From positions 5,409,001-5,473,000 of the forward strand of contig NZ_LT707064.1 of assembly GCF_900156465.1 (NCBI RefSeq): DNA of 64,000 nt, read 5' to 3'. Shown one piece after another: positions 36,347 through 45,272 of this stretch. The position numbers and the translations under genes were made by a program. The notes under the pieces were generated by a model. It ran no database searches, was not told where the DNA came from, and was given only the letters and a program-made list of their open reading frames with translations. Source of the DNA: Pseudomonas sp. 7SR1. GTDB lineage: Bacteria; Pseudomonadota; Gammaproteobacteria; Pseudomonadales; Pseudomonadaceae. The stretch's first letter is position 1, and every line of letters starts with the position of its first letter.

Positions 36347-37459
36347 TCAGTCGTTGATCAGTTTGCCGGTGCGAATCGGTTCAAGCCCGGCCACCTTCGC
36401 CTGCCAGATACCCGGTTGGGTATAGCGTCCACGGTCCAGGGCGAACAGCACGCCACAGGTACCGGCCCGTACCGTGGAAACCCGATCAGTCAACGGATCG
36501 ACCACCTCGAACAACGGATCGCCCCGCTCCACCCATTCACCGGCCTCCCGCAGGAAGCTCACCACACCGTGGTGTGGCGCGAACAGGTACTCGGTGCCTT
36601 CGAACGGAAACCCTTCGCAGCACTGCTCCGGCGCGGGCGGCCAGTCGCCACCGATGAAGCCTTGCTCAGCCAGGAAACCGAGAATGGCTTCGCAATTGGC
36701 CCGCGCCTGCTCCACTCGGGTATCGCCCATGCCGCCCAGTTCCAGCGTGGTTGCCAGGTTGGCCGCCGGAATCGCGGCTTCGGGATACGCCTTGGCCAGG
36801 CGCAGCCAGGGGGTCGAACAGGACTCGTCGAACGAGCTGCCACCGGAATCCTCGCACAACAGCGCCACCCCGGCCTTCAACCGGGCCGCCAGCGAGCGCC
36901 ATTGCGGCCAGTGTTGCGGCAAGGCGTAGAGGTGAATCGCCGCCTCGAAATCGCAATGCAGGTCCAGGGTGATATCGGCGTCGCAGGCATGGCGCAACAA
37001 CAGGCGATGCAACGCCTCGAGTTGCGAAGGAGGCGTCGGCAGTTCATCCAGGACTTGCAACATGGTCTGGCGGATCAGAGTGATGTTGGCAGCCGGATCG
37101 TCGCCCAGGCGATCACCGATGCGTTGTGCCACCGGGGCACTGAGCTCCACGAAGGAGCGATTGAAATTCTTGCCGCTGCCCAACTCGAAACGGCCCATGT
37201 GGGCGCTTTGCAGATGCTGGTCCAGGCCTATGGGGTTGGCCGCCGGCACCAGCTCGACCACGCCCTTGAGCAGCCCCTGGGCCTCGAATTCGTTGAGCCG
37301 TTGCTTCAGCTCCCAGGCCGTACGCATGCCGGGCAGCTCGTCGGCGTGCAGGCTGGCCTGGATGTAGGCCTTGCGCGGACCATGGCCATAACGAAACACA
37401 CTGAGCCGGCGCTCGGTGCCCAGGTGGCTCCAAGGCAGGGTATGGTCGATGCGTTGCAT
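36347..37459 (-). CDS. Succinylglutamate desuccinylase/aspartoacylase family protein (AotO-like)
   Basis: A 370-aa zinc carboxypeptidase-like protein. Zn ligands are in QASLHADELPG (His-x-x-Glu) and the later TLDLHCDFEAAIHL; the C-terminal part includes EWVERGDPLFEVVDPLTDR, a barrel-sandwich segment. It lies 57 bp after an AotJ-like binding protein gene on the same strand; in P. aeruginosa the aot arginine operon also carries such a protein (AotO). ATG 37459 follows GGAGATTTC. The substrate is an N-acyl or ester amino acid by inference. Confidence 0.88.
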   Translation of the reverse strand: MQRIDHTLPWSHLGTERRLSVFRYGHGPRKAYIQASLHADELPGMRTAWELKQRLNEFEAQGLLKGVVELVPAANPIGLDQHLQSAHMGRFELGSGKNFNRSFVELSAPVAQRIGDRLGDDPAANITLIRQTMLQVLDELPTPPSQLEALHRLLLRHACDADITLDLHCDFEAAIHLYALPQHWPQWRSLAARLKAGVALLCEDSGGSSFDESCSTPWLRLAKAYPEAAIPAANLATTLELGGMGDTRVEQARANCEAILGFLAEQGFIGGDWPPAPEQCCEGFPFEGTEYLFAPHHGVVSFLREAGEWVERGDPLFEVVDPLTDRVSTVRAGTCGVLFALDRGRYTQPGIWQAKVAGLEPIRTGKLIND

Positions 37460-37516
37460 GAAATCTCCAGAAAGGTGGCTCACCGGTCGACGGTGGCCAC
37501 CTTGGTGTCTCTACGA

Positions 37517-38296
37517 TTAATGGCCGTACACATCGAAGGCGAAGTACTTGTCCTGCACCTTCTTGTATGTGCCGTTGGCACGGATCTCGGTGATGGCGGC
37601 GTTGAATTTCTCGGCCAGGGCCTTGTCCCCCTTGCGCACCGCAATACCGGCACCGCCACCGAAGTACTTGGGATCCTCGTAGGTCGGGCCCACGAAGGCG
37701 AAGCCTTTGCCGGCATCGGTCTTCAGGAAACCTTCGTCGAGGTTGACCGAGTCGGCCAGCATGGCGTCGAGGCGCCCGGCCACCATGTCCAGGTTGGCTT
37801 CCTGCTGGGAGGTGTAGCGCACCAGGTTGATGCCCGCGGGCACCAGCACGTCAGTGGCGAAACGATCATGGGTGCTGGCGCGCAGCACACCGACTTTCTT
37901 GCCCTTGAGCTCGGTCAGCGGGTCCTTGACCTCGGAGCCTTCCTTCATCACGAAGCGCGCCGGGGTATGGTAGTACTTGATGGTGAAGTCGACATTCTTC
38001 TTGCGGTCGTCGGTGATGGTCATCGACGACAGCACCGCGTCGATCTTCTTAACCTTGAGCGCCGGGATCAGGCCGTCGAACTCCTGCTCGACCCAGATGC
38101 ACTTGACCTTCATCTGCTCGCACAACGCATCGCCGATATCCACATCGAAGCCCGCCAGCTTGCCGTCGGCCGTCTTCATCGAAAAGGGTGGGTAGCCGGC
38201 TTCGATCCCGAGTCGGATCGGCTTGGCGTCTTCGGCTACGGCCGACAAGGACAATACGGACAGTGCCAGGGCACCGAACATCGCTAGCTTCTTCAT
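37517..38296 (-). CDS. ABC transporter substrate-binding protein, basic amino acid type (AotJ-like)
   Basis: A 259-aa periplasmic binding protein with signal peptide [21 protein letters not shown]. It shows the lysine/arginine/ornithine-binding signature [50 protein letters not shown] and the terminal [15 protein letters not shown]. It closely resembles AotJ/HisJ. No permease or ATPase genes follow, so it must share a membrane complex encoded elsewhere. The upstream leader has an A-rich AAAAAATAAAAT run before the AGGAG site that could be a weak Crc/Hfq motif. Confidence 0.92.
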   Translation of the reverse strand: MKKLAMFGALALSVLSLSAVAEDAKPIRLGIEAGYPPFSMKTADGKLAGFDVDIGDALCEQMKVKCIWVEQEFDGLIPALKVKKIDAVLSSMTITDDRKKNVDFTIKYYHTPARFVMKEGSEVKDPLTELKGKKVGVLRASTHDRFATDVLVPAGINLVRYTSQQEANLDMVAGRLDAMLADSVNLDEGFLKTDAGKGFAFVGPTYEDPKYFGGGAGIAVRKGDKALAEKFNAAITEIRANGTYKKVQDKYFAFDVYGH

Positions 38297-38451
38297 TCTT
38301 TCTCCTGCGTGCGCTGATTTTATTTTTTGACGGAATTGGCAGTTTCGACGGCATGGCCGGCCACAGCATCAGGTCGGCAAAAACCGAAGAGGCCGGCAGT
38401 CTAGAGGGGCACACAGGCGGGGAATTATGTCGAAGCGACAAATAATTACAG

Positions 38452-38485
38452 AAAGCCCCGGACCTGTTGGAAGGCCCCGGGGTTT
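38452..38485 (-). terminator. Probable terminator of the rhodanese gene
   Basis: CCCCGG and CCGGGG form a stem with AAA/TTT flanks around a loop of about 15 nt. Read on the minus strand it follows the rhodanese stop codon and precedes CTTTCTG. The U-tract is weak. Confidence 0.45.
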
Positions 38486-38544
38486 ACGAAACAACCTACA
38501 GGCGCCCTGGCAAGGAAATGGCTCCCTCACCATGGCTCCCAGCG

Positions 38545-38979
38545 TCAGCAATCGCAGCCAATCGCCGTTTCCGCCACCCGCTCCACCGAACCGGTCAGGC
38601 GGAAACCTTCATCGAGCCAGCCCATGATGCCGCCGATCATTTCCTTGACCGGATAGCCCAGGGTCGCCAGGCGGACCGCTGCCTTGTTGGCGCCGTTGCA
38701 ATGCGGGCCCGCGCAATACACCACGAACAATGTGTCTTGCGGATACGCCGCCAGCGCCTGGGCAGTGATGGAACGAGTCGGAAGGTTGATCGCCCCGGGT
38801 ACATGCCCGCGCTCGAAGGCCAGGGGGCCACGTACATCCACCAGCACAAAATCCACCTTGCCGGCCTGCTGGCTGGCATGCACGTCGGAACAATCCGTTT
38901 CGAAGGTCAGGCGACGGCTGAAATGCTGCAGGGCAACGTCGGATGGGGCAGCAGGCACTTCACTAACCAGGCTGGTCAT
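38545..38979 (-). CDS. Rhodanese-like domain protein
   Basis: A single-domain 144-aa rhodanese. The conserved acid region is LVDVRGPLAFERGHVPGAINLP and the active-site loop is VVYCAGPHCNGANKAA, with the catalytic Cys first. It is divergent from ftrA with 96 bp between, a pairing I recall from other pseudomonads, so FtrA may regulate it. It would transfer sulfur or act on small thiol compounds; the substrate is unknown. Confidence 0.9.
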   Translation of the reverse strand: MTSLVSEVPAAPSDVALQHFSRRLTFETDCSDVHASQQAGKVDFVLVDVRGPLAFERGHVPGAINLPTRSITAQALAAYPQDTLFVVYCAGPHCNGANKAAVRLATLGYPVKEMIGGIMGWLDEGFRLTGSVERVAETAIGCDC

Positions 38980-39075
38980 CGCAGGTACTCCAGTAGAGGG
39001 CTTAGAGAGACTTTATCCGCCTGCAGCTTACCGCTACAGTGGCGTACAAGACACTCTGTGGGAATTTTCCGCCAA

Positions 39076-40035
39076 ATGCATCCCAATCCCGGTCTGGTGG
39101 CCATCCTTGCCTACGACGGCCTCTGCACATTTGAATTCGGCATTGCCATCGAGATCTTCGGCCTGGGCAGGCCCGAGTTCGATTTTCCCTGGTACGAACA
39201 CCGGATCGTTGCCGTCGATGACGGTCCGATGCGGGCCCTGGGCGGCTTCCAGGTCCTGGCCGATGGCGGCATGGAGTTGCTCGAGGCAGCCCGGACCATC
39301 GTCGTGCCGGGTTGGCGCAGTCGCAGCGAGCCGCCGTCCGAGGCGTTGCTCGACGCCTTGCGCAAGGCACATGCACGAGGCGCGCGCCTGCTGTCGATCT
39401 GCTCCGGGGTGTTCGTACTGGCGGCGGCGGGATTGCTGGACGGATTGGGCGCCACGACCCACTGGCGCTACACCGATGAACTGGCCGAGAGTTTTCCCGC
39501 CGTCCTGGTGGACCCGGACGTGCTGTACGTGGATTCGGGCCAGGTCATCACCTCGGCGGGCAGCGCGGCCGGCATCGATGCCTGCCTGCACCTGGTGGCA
39601 CGGGATTTCGGCGCCCAGATCGCCAATGCGGTGGCGCGCCGCCTGGTCATGTCCCCCCAACGCACCGGCGGCCAGGCACAGTTCATCCCCTCGCCGGTCA
39701 GCCGCACGCCGCGCGGCGACCTGTCGGGCATCATGCAGTGGGCCCGCGAGCGCCTCCACGAACCCTTGGGCGTACGCGAACTGGCCAGCCAGGCGGCCAT
39801 GAGCGAGCGGACCTTCCTGCGCCACTTCACCCAGGCCTGCGGCCAGTCACCCAAGGCGTGGTTGCAACATGAACGCCTGGCACGAGCCCGCGAATTGCTG
39901 GAAAGCACCGAAGACACCACCGACAACATCGCACAGCTGTGCGGCTACCGCTCGGTGGAGAGTTTTCGCGTGGCGTTTCGCAGCGTCGTCGGAGTGGCGC
40001 CTTCGGTCTACCGGGAGCGGTTCGGGCGCGGATGA
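39076..40035 (+). CDS. ftrA: GlxA/FtrA-type AraC family transcriptional regulator
   Basis: A 319-aa regulator with an N-terminal DJ-1/PfpI-like domain (about 1-180; nucleophile-elbow-like ICSGVFVLAAAGLLDG) and a C-terminal AraC double helix-turn-helix (about 215-315; LGVRELASQAAMSERTFLRHF and IAQLCGYRSVESFRVAF). These regulators sense small metabolites through the amidotransferase-like domain. The start is ATG 39076; the frame is open much further upstream, through the divergent gene. Its likely target is the divergent rhodanese gene. Confidence 0.9.
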   Translation: MHPNPGLVAILAYDGLCTFEFGIAIEIFGLGRPEFDFPWYEHRIVAVDDGPMRALGGFQVLADGGMELLEAARTIVVPGWRSRSEPPSEALLDALRKAHARGARLLSICSGVFVLAAAGLLDGLGATTHWRYTDELAESFPAVLVDPDVLYVDSGQVITSAGSAAGIDACLHLVARDFGAQIANAVARRLVMSPQRTGGQAQFIPSPVSRTPRGDLSGIMQWARERLHEPLGVRELASQAAMSERTFLRHFTQACGQSPKAWLQHERLARARELLESTEDTTDNIAQLCGYRSVESFRVAFRSVVGVAPSVYRERFGRG

Positions 40036-40210
40036 ACGTCCGGGCCTGGCCATGTAACCGCTGTCCCTGCCCTTCGTGACGAGTGCCGACCCGCTGGGCC
40101 CGGCACGTCGGCGACAGGATGATTGCGGCTGTTGGAGGCTGCGGCAGATTGTGCCGTGACTCGCCATCAACACGATCTTTCCTGCGATTGCATGAGGCAA
40201 GAACGAGACA

Positions 40211-40710
40211 GTTGCGCAGCGTAGCGCAGGCCCTGGGGGATGATTTCGAGCCGTGCCTTGCCACTGATAGCCATCGTATAGCTGCCATCGAGGCGACGGG
40301 TCAGTGCGAAGTCCGGCATGTAGATCACCTCACCGATATTCGGAGCCGGGCGGGTACGCAGCGCGGGGAAAGCCTTCCTGCCGATGTTCATGAAGCGTCT
40401 GGGCGCCATGGATGTCGGCATCGGCAAATCCTTCCACGGTCCGGAAGGACTGGCGGCTGGGGCTCGGATAAACCCACGGCGTTCGAGCACATTCGTGTCC
40501 TCGATCCCGAGGCCAGGCCGGACGCCGTCGCCGAGATCCTCAAGCGAGTCAGGATGCGCTTCCCGGCCCTGGCGGACATTGAAGTGGCGGAGACCTGGGG
40601 AGGCTACGTGGACGGGTTTTCGGGTTTCTACCTGGCGGCGGGCTGTTCCGGCATTGCCGCGCCGGTGACGACTGTCCCGTCCGACACAAGCCTGCTGGCC
40701 AAGATGAGCG
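40211..40710 (+). pseudogene. Remnant of an FAD-dependent oxidoreductase (DadA-like) broken by an internal inversion
   Basis: Two adjacent segments encode consecutive parts of one D-amino-acid-dehydrogenase-like protein in opposite directions. Minus strand 40373 to 40211 reads PALRTRPAPNIGEVIYMPDF...SGKARLEIIPQGLRYAAQ. Plus strand from 40374 continues with FLPMFMKRLGAMDVGIGKSF, shifts frame near 40455, then reads SDKPTAFEHIRVLDPEA...AETWGGYVDGFSGFYLAAGCSG. About 20 residues are missing after WGGYVD, and the N-terminal FAD domain is absent. The family resemblance is from memory of this family's conserved C-terminal half. It is inactive. Confidence 0.75.
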
Positions 40711-40789
40711 CGGCGCGGTGGATGGCTCAGGCGGATCCAGGCCTATCGGTCGGTTTCGCCCTCGGGCAGGGACTTTCCACGAACCCGCC

Positions 40790-41545
40790 TCAAGGTTTGC
40801 GCAGCAGGTAGGTATCCATGATCCAGCCATTGGCCTGCCGCGCAGCCTTGCGGGTGCGCTCGATATCGTCGGCCACCTCCCCCAGCCGACCGGCGATGAG
40901 GATTTCGTCCGGTGTGCCCACATAGGCGCCCCAATAGATGTACACGTCCGGATCGTTCACCTGGCGATACGCATCCTCGGCATCGAGCATCACCACCCTG
41001 CTGCTCGCCTGTCCCGCCTGCCCCGACGCCAACCGGCGTCCGGTGGTGATCTCCAGCGATCCGCCAATGCTGTTCAAGGGAACCTTGTGTCGCGCAGCCA
41101 GGGCCTGGACACTGGTGATCCCGGGAATGACCTCGAATTCGAAATCGCAACGCCCTGTATCGAGAATCGCCTGCAGGATACGAACCGTGCTGTCGTACAA
41201 CCCCGGGTCGCCCCATACCAGGAACCCGCCACACTGCCCATCGGACAGTTCTTCGTCGATCAGTCTTTCGAAAGTCGCCTGCTTGGCACGGTTGAGTTGT
41301 TCGACACTGTCCAGGTAGTCCCGGTCGTCGCGTTGGCGTTCAGGACTGTAGGCTTCGACGAAACGATACGTGCGATCCACGATGTAACGCCTACAGATTT
41401 CATGCCGCAGATCCATCAGCTTTTGCTTGTCGGCCCCTTTGTCCATGAGAAAGAACACGTCGACCCGGTTCAGGGCTTTCACCGCCTGCATCGTCAGGTA
41501 ATCCGGATCGCCGGCCCCGATGCCGATGACTGATAACTTCTTCAT
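40790..41545 (-). CDS. cobF: Precorrin-6A synthase (deacetylating)
   Basis: A 251-aa SAM-dependent methyltransferase of the aerobic cobalamin pathway that methylates C1 and removes the acetyl group of precorrin-5. Typical are the N-terminal LSVIGIGAGDPDYLTMQAVKAL, the loop GGFLVWGDPGLYDST, and VIPGITSVQALAARHKVPLN. ATG 41545 follows AGGAGTCC; the longer frame to 41767 overlaps the phosphatase gene without support. It lies 2 bp from the upstream phosphatase gene, implying an operon. Other cob genes are not in the window. Confidence 0.94.
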   Translation of the reverse strand: MKKLSVIGIGAGDPDYLTMQAVKALNRVDVFFLMDKGADKQKLMDLRHEICRRYIVDRTYRFVEAYSPERQRDDRDYLDSVEQLNRAKQATFERLIDEELSDGQCGGFLVWGDPGLYDSTVRILQAILDTGRCDFEFEVIPGITSVQALAARHKVPLNSIGGSLEITTGRRLASGQAGQASSRVVMLDAEDAYRQVNDPDVYIYWGAYVGTPDEILIAGRLGEVADDIERTRKAARQANGWIMDTYLLRKP

Positions 41546-41547
41546 GC

Positions 41548-42120
41548 TCAGGACTCCTGCCCAGGGGTCAGGGTGCGTAATCGCCAGACCCCGTTGAAAC
41601 GCAACTCCAGGGCGGACAACGGTTCGATGTCGATACGGTTGAACGCCGATGCCGGACAGTGCAGTACATTCACCAGGGCCGCGCGGATCACGAACGGATG
41701 GGTGACAGCCAGCAGGTGTCCCGGCTCCTCTTCCAGGCTGGCGAGCCAGTCTGCGACACGGCGACACAACCGAGTGACCGACTCACCGCCATGGGGCGCG
41801 GCATCGGGATCGTCCAGCCAGCCCTGCAGGCGTTCCGGCTCTGCCTTGAGCAACGCGTCGACCGACAGCCCGCGCCATCGACCCAGGTCACAGTCGGCCA
41901 GGGCCTCGACCACCCGGAACTGCGCCCCATACAGCGCGGCTGTCTGGCGGGCGCGCAGTTCCGGTGCGCAGAGCAGTTGCCGGACATGTTCATACCCGCT
42001 GCCCGCCTCCGGACGCCTGTCCAGCCAGGCGGCGTCCAGCGGCTCGTCGGTCGCGAAGCACCCGCGTTTCTGGGCGGCGGTGCGCCCATGGCAGATCAAG
42101 GTCAGGCGGGTGGCTTGCAT
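41548..42120 (-). CDS. Histidine phosphatase family protein, CobC-like, with CHG motif
   Basis: A 190-aa member of the histidine phosphatase superfamily started at MQATRLTLICHGRT. The canonical RHG triplet is Cys-His-Gly, so the first catalytic arginine is replaced; the second His is in LLAVTHPFVIRAAL and GGESVTRLC supplies the acid. Its tight linkage to cobF suggests a role like alpha-ribazole phosphatase, but the altered motif makes activity uncertain. ATG 42159 is an alternative start; neither start has a strong ribosome site. Confidence 0.75.
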   Translation of the reverse strand: MQATRLTLICHGRTAAQKRGCFATDEPLDAAWLDRRPEAGSGYEHVRQLLCAPELRARQTAALYGAQFRVVEALADCDLGRWRGLSVDALLKAEPERLQGWLDDPDAAPHGGESVTRLCRRVADWLASLEEEPGHLLAVTHPFVIRAALVNVLHCPASAFNRIDIEPLSALELRFNGVWRLRTLTPGQES

Positions 42121-42341
42121 GCAGGTTCTCACGCAATCGGGATAGTCGGGAAAGGCCATGCTGGGCCGTCTGTGTGTTCGGCACCTTATATGAAATCAAA
42201 TATCCGAACCAAAAAGGCGTTATTTCGGACACGAAAAAAAGCTTTGGCTGACACTCCAGCTGAAACCAGCGCGAGGCCCCGTCCTACGGCGTTTTCGCAC
42301 CATTTTCGAGCATTTTAAACGGAACGTAAAAACCGCTGGAC

Positions 42342-42359
42342 ATGTAGCTCCCGCTACAT
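42342..42359. promoter_or_regulatory. Palindromic operator candidate for the RpiR regulator
   Basis: ATGTAGC-TCCC-GCTACAT is a perfect 7-bp inverted repeat 60 bp before the RpiR start. Its TGTA...TACA ends resemble operators of RpiR-family regulators such as HexR. It lies in an AT-rich divergent region (42160-42418) shared with the cobF operon. Confidence 0.55.
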
Positions 42360-42418
42360 AAATACTATTTTCAGGACTTATGTAAGAAATCCAACACCCA
42401 TCCACGCAAGGAGCACGG

Positions 42419-43276
42419 ATGCCTCCCCTCAGAGACCTTATTACCGATCCCGGCCTGGTATTGACGCCGTCGGAACGCAAGGTCGTACGTGCCCTGCTCG
42501 ATCATTATCCACGCAACGGCCTGGGCCCGATGTCGCGTCTGGCCGACCATGCCGGCGTGAGCGACCCGACCATCGTGCGGCTGGTGAAAAAACTCGGGTT
42601 CGGCGGTTATGCCGAATTCCAGGATGCGCTGCTGGTGGACATGGACCATCGCCTGCGCTCCCCCCGCACGCTGCTGCAACCCCGGGCCAAACTGCAACAG
42701 GGCGATACCTGGAGCCAGTACCTGGCGGCCAGCCACCAGATTCTGGTTGAAACCCAGGCTCTGACCCAACCCGAAGACGTACGCATCCTGGTGCAGTGGC
42801 TGCTGGACAGCCGGCATCAGGTGCATTGCTTCGGCGGACGCTTCAGCAGCTTCCTGGCCCACTACCTGCTCACTCACCTGCGCCTGCTTCGTGCCGGCTG
42901 TTTTTCCCTCGAGGATAACGCCCAGTTGCCTGACCGGCTGTTCGATGTGCAACGCCAGGACGTGGTGTTGATCTTCGATTATCGTCGCTACCAGGCCCAG
43001 GCCTTGCGCGTGGCCAGCGCGGCCAAGGAACGTCATGCCCGGGTCGTGCTGTTCAGCGATATCTACACTTCGCCCTTGCGCGAACTGGCCGACCTGATCA
43101 TCAGCGCGCCGGTGGAGTCGTCGGTCTCGGCCTTCGACAGCCTCGTGCCGGCCCTGGCCCAGGTCGAGGCGCTGGTCGCCTGCCTGACCCTGCAGTGCCC
43201 GGCGCTGGCCGAACGCCTGGAAGGCATCGATGCCCTGCGCGCAGAGTTCAACACGCACCTGTTGGAGGAAAAATAA
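42419..43276 (+). CDS. MurR/RpiR family transcriptional regulator
   Basis: A 285-aa regulator: N-terminal RpiR helix-turn-helix (about 1-85; PMSRLADHAGVSDPTIVRLVKKLGFGGYAEFQDAL) and a SIS sugar-isomerase-like domain (about 115-250; HCFGGRFSSFLAHYL, VVLIFDYRRYQAQALRVASAAKE). Such SIS domains sense sugar phosphates or related metabolites. ATG 42419 follows AAGGAGCACGG. It starts a run of seven co-oriented genes with 2 bp before the next one, so it probably controls that operon. Confidence 0.92.
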   Translation: MPPLRDLITDPGLVLTPSERKVVRALLDHYPRNGLGPMSRLADHAGVSDPTIVRLVKKLGFGGYAEFQDALLVDMDHRLRSPRTLLQPRAKLQQGDTWSQYLAASHQILVETQALTQPEDVRILVQWLLDSRHQVHCFGGRFSSFLAHYLLTHLRLLRAGCFSLEDNAQLPDRLFDVQRQDVVLIFDYRRYQAQALRVASAAKERHARVVLFSDIYTSPLRELADLIISAPVESSVSAFDSLVPALAQVEALVACLTLQCPALAERLEGIDALRAEFNTHLLEEK

Positions 43277-43278
43277 GG

Positions 43279-43923
43279 ATGTTCTCGCTCCCCCACCGCT
43301 CACCCAGGGACCTGCCGTTCACCCGCGACCACACCGCCTTGCTGCTGGTGGATATGCAACGGGCCTGGCTGGAACCGCAATTCGATGCCCACCTGGACAC
43401 CCCCGAGGCAGACTATTTCATCCGTCGCGCCCGCGAACGGGTGATTCCCAACCAGCAGCGTCTGCTCCAGGGGCTGCGGGCGGCGGGGCAGAACGTACTG
43501 CATACCCACATCGAAAGCCTCACCGCCGACGGTCGCGACCGCTCCCTGGACCACAAGTTATCGGACATGCACTTGCCCAAGGGCAGCCCCGAGGCACAGA
43601 TCATCGCCGAGCTTGCCCCACTGGAAAACGAGATCGTCTTGCCCAAGACGTCTTCGGGCGTGTTCAACTCCACCAACATCGACTACGTACTGCGCAACCT
43701 GCAGACCCGGCACCTGATCGTCGCCGGCATCGTCACCGACCAGTGTGTCGACATGGCCGTACGCGACGCCGCCGACCGTGGCTACCTGGTCACCCTGGTG
43801 GAGGATGCCTGCGCCACCTACACCGAACAACGCCACCTGGCCTGCCTGAATGCGATCAAAGGCTACTGCTGGATCGCCGACACCGACACCGTGCTCGGCC
43901 GCTTGCAGGAGATGCAGCCGTGA
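43279..43923 (+). CDS. Cysteine hydrolase (isochorismatase-like amidohydrolase)
   Basis: A 214-aa enzyme with the catalytic triad Asp (ALLLVDMQRAW), Lys (VLPKTSSGVFNSTN) and Cys (GIVTDQCVDMAVRDA). The family includes nicotinamidase, N-carbamoylsarcosine amidase and peroxyureidoacrylate hydrolase, which cleave amide or carbamoyl groups. The GGAGG ribosome site is in the end of the RpiR gene, and its stop overlaps the next start as GTGA. It probably removes ammonia or carbamate from a pathway intermediate. Confidence 0.9.
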   Translation: MFSLPHRSPRDLPFTRDHTALLLVDMQRAWLEPQFDAHLDTPEADYFIRRARERVIPNQQRLLQGLRAAGQNVLHTHIESLTADGRDRSLDHKLSDMHLPKGSPEAQIIAELAPLENEIVLPKTSSGVFNSTNIDYVLRNLQTRHLIVAGIVTDQCVDMAVRDAADRGYLVTLVEDACATYTEQRHLACLNAIKGYCWIADTDTVLGRLQEMQP

Positions 43924-45272
43924 GCCGTCTCGACCGCGCAGCGCCCCTGGCACAGCTTCCCGTCACCACGCTGGTCAGCACCGACCTGATCGGCGTGACC
44001 CGAGGCCGCTCGTTCCCCAGCGATGAGCTGCCCCACTACGTCACCGCAGGTTGCGGCTGGGTGCCGGCCAACAGTGCGCTGACCCCCCAGGACATCATCG
44101 CATCGGTCAATCCGTGGGGCGCTTATGGCGATCTGCGACTGATTCCGGACCTGCCTAGCCGGGTAACCGTCGACCAGGGGCCCGACGCCCAGGCGCCGGC
44201 GCTGGACTACATCCATTGCGACCTGCGGGAAACCGACGGTCGCCCCTGGTCCGCTTGCCCGCGCACGCTGTTGCGCGACGAAGTGGAACGCTACCGGGCC
44301 GAGCTCGGCCTGCAGGTACTGGCCGCGTTCGAACATGAATTCAGGCTGGACACCTCCCAGCCCCAACCCGATCGCCTGGCCTTCAGCCTCCAGGCCCAGC
44401 GCCAGCAGGCCGGGTTCGCCGGATGGTTGCTCGGCGCATTGCGGGCCGGTGGTGTCGAACCGGAGATGTTCCTGCCCGAATACGGCAAGCATCAGTACGA
44501 AATAACCTGCCGCCCCGCCCTTGGCGTCGCCGCGGCCGACCGCGCCGTGAACGTACGGGAGATTACCCGGGAAATCGCCCGGCAGATGGACCTGGCGGTG
44601 AGCTTCGCCCCCAAGACGTCGGCCGATGCCGTGTGCAACGGCGTGCACCTGCACCTGAGCCTGCAAGATCTGGACGGCGAGCCGGTGCTCCATGACGCTG
44701 CCAGCGCCAACGGTCTTTCCAGCCTCGGTCGACACTGGGCGGCCGGGGTGCTGCATTACCTGCCGGCCCTGTGCGCCTTGACCGCGCCGACCCCGGTGTC
44801 CTACGAACGCTTGCAACCGCACCACTGGAGCGCTTCCTACGCGTGCCTGGGACAGCGCAACCGCGAAGCGGCCCTGCGGATCTGCCCGACCGTCAGCCTG
44901 GGAGCCAGGCCGGTCGCCAACCAGTACAACCTGGAGTTCCGTGCCATGGACGCCACGGCCTCGCCGCACCTGGCGATGGCGGGGTTATTGATCGCCGGGA
45001 GGCTGGGTATCGAACAAGGGTTGGCACTCAATGCCGTCACCGAAGAAATACCCGACGATTTGACTGAGGAACAGCGCCGCAGTCGTGGCATTATCGCCCT
45101 GCCGACCGACCTGGCCCAGGCCCTGGATTGCCTGCGTAACAGCGGGGCGCTGCTCGAAGCCCTGCCCGGCCCGCTGGTCGAAACCTACTTCGCCTTGAAG
45201 GCCGAGGAGCTGGCCTTGACCCAGGCGCTGTCACCTGCCGAGCGTTGTGAGCACTATGCGCGAATCTATTGA
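43920..45272 (+). CDS. Glutamine synthetase family ligase (possible gamma-glutamyl-amine ligase)
   Basis: A 450-aa GS-fold ligase starting at GTG 43920, overlapping the previous stop. Catalytic blocks are FEHEFRLD, PEYGKHQYEIT (degenerate metal-site motif), CNGVHLHLSLQD, QRNREAALRICPT and NLEFRAMDATASPHLAMAGLL. The Asp of the beta-turn and the adenylylation loop of GlnA are not evident. It is closer to PuuA/GlnT-type enzymes that glutamylate amines than to GlnA. In context it probably activates or masks an amino group. Confidence 0.85.
   Translation: MSRLDRAAPLAQLPVTTLVSTDLIGVTRGRSFPSDELPHYVTAGCGWVPANSALTPQDIIASVNPWGAYGDLRLIPDLPSRVTVDQGPDAQAPALDYIHCDLRETDGRPWSACPRTLLRDEVERYRAELGLQVLAAFEHEFRLDTSQPQPDRLAFSLQAQRQQAGFAGWLLGALRAGGVEPEMFLPEYGKHQYEITCRPALGVAAADRAVNVREITREIARQMDLAVSFAPKTSADAVCNGVHLHLSLQDLDGEPVLHDAASANGLSSLGRHWAAGVLHYLPALCALTAPTPVSYERLQPHHWSASYACLGQRNREAALRICPTVSLGARPVANQYNLEFRAMDATASPHLAMAGLLIAGRLGIEQGLALNAVTEEIPDDLTEEQRRSRGIIALPTDLAQALDCLRNSGALLEALPGPLVETYFALKAEELALTQALSPAERCEHYARIY

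Noticed and set aside
40083..40811. 242-aa plus-strand ORF over the pseudogene region
   Set aside because: Only its middle part matches an oxidoreductase; the rest crosses the inverted segment and the frameshift.
43230..43919. N-terminal extension of the GS-like ligase to 680 aa
   Set aside because: The extra residues are an out-of-frame shadow of the cysteine hydrolase; the GS fold begins at the GTG at 43920.
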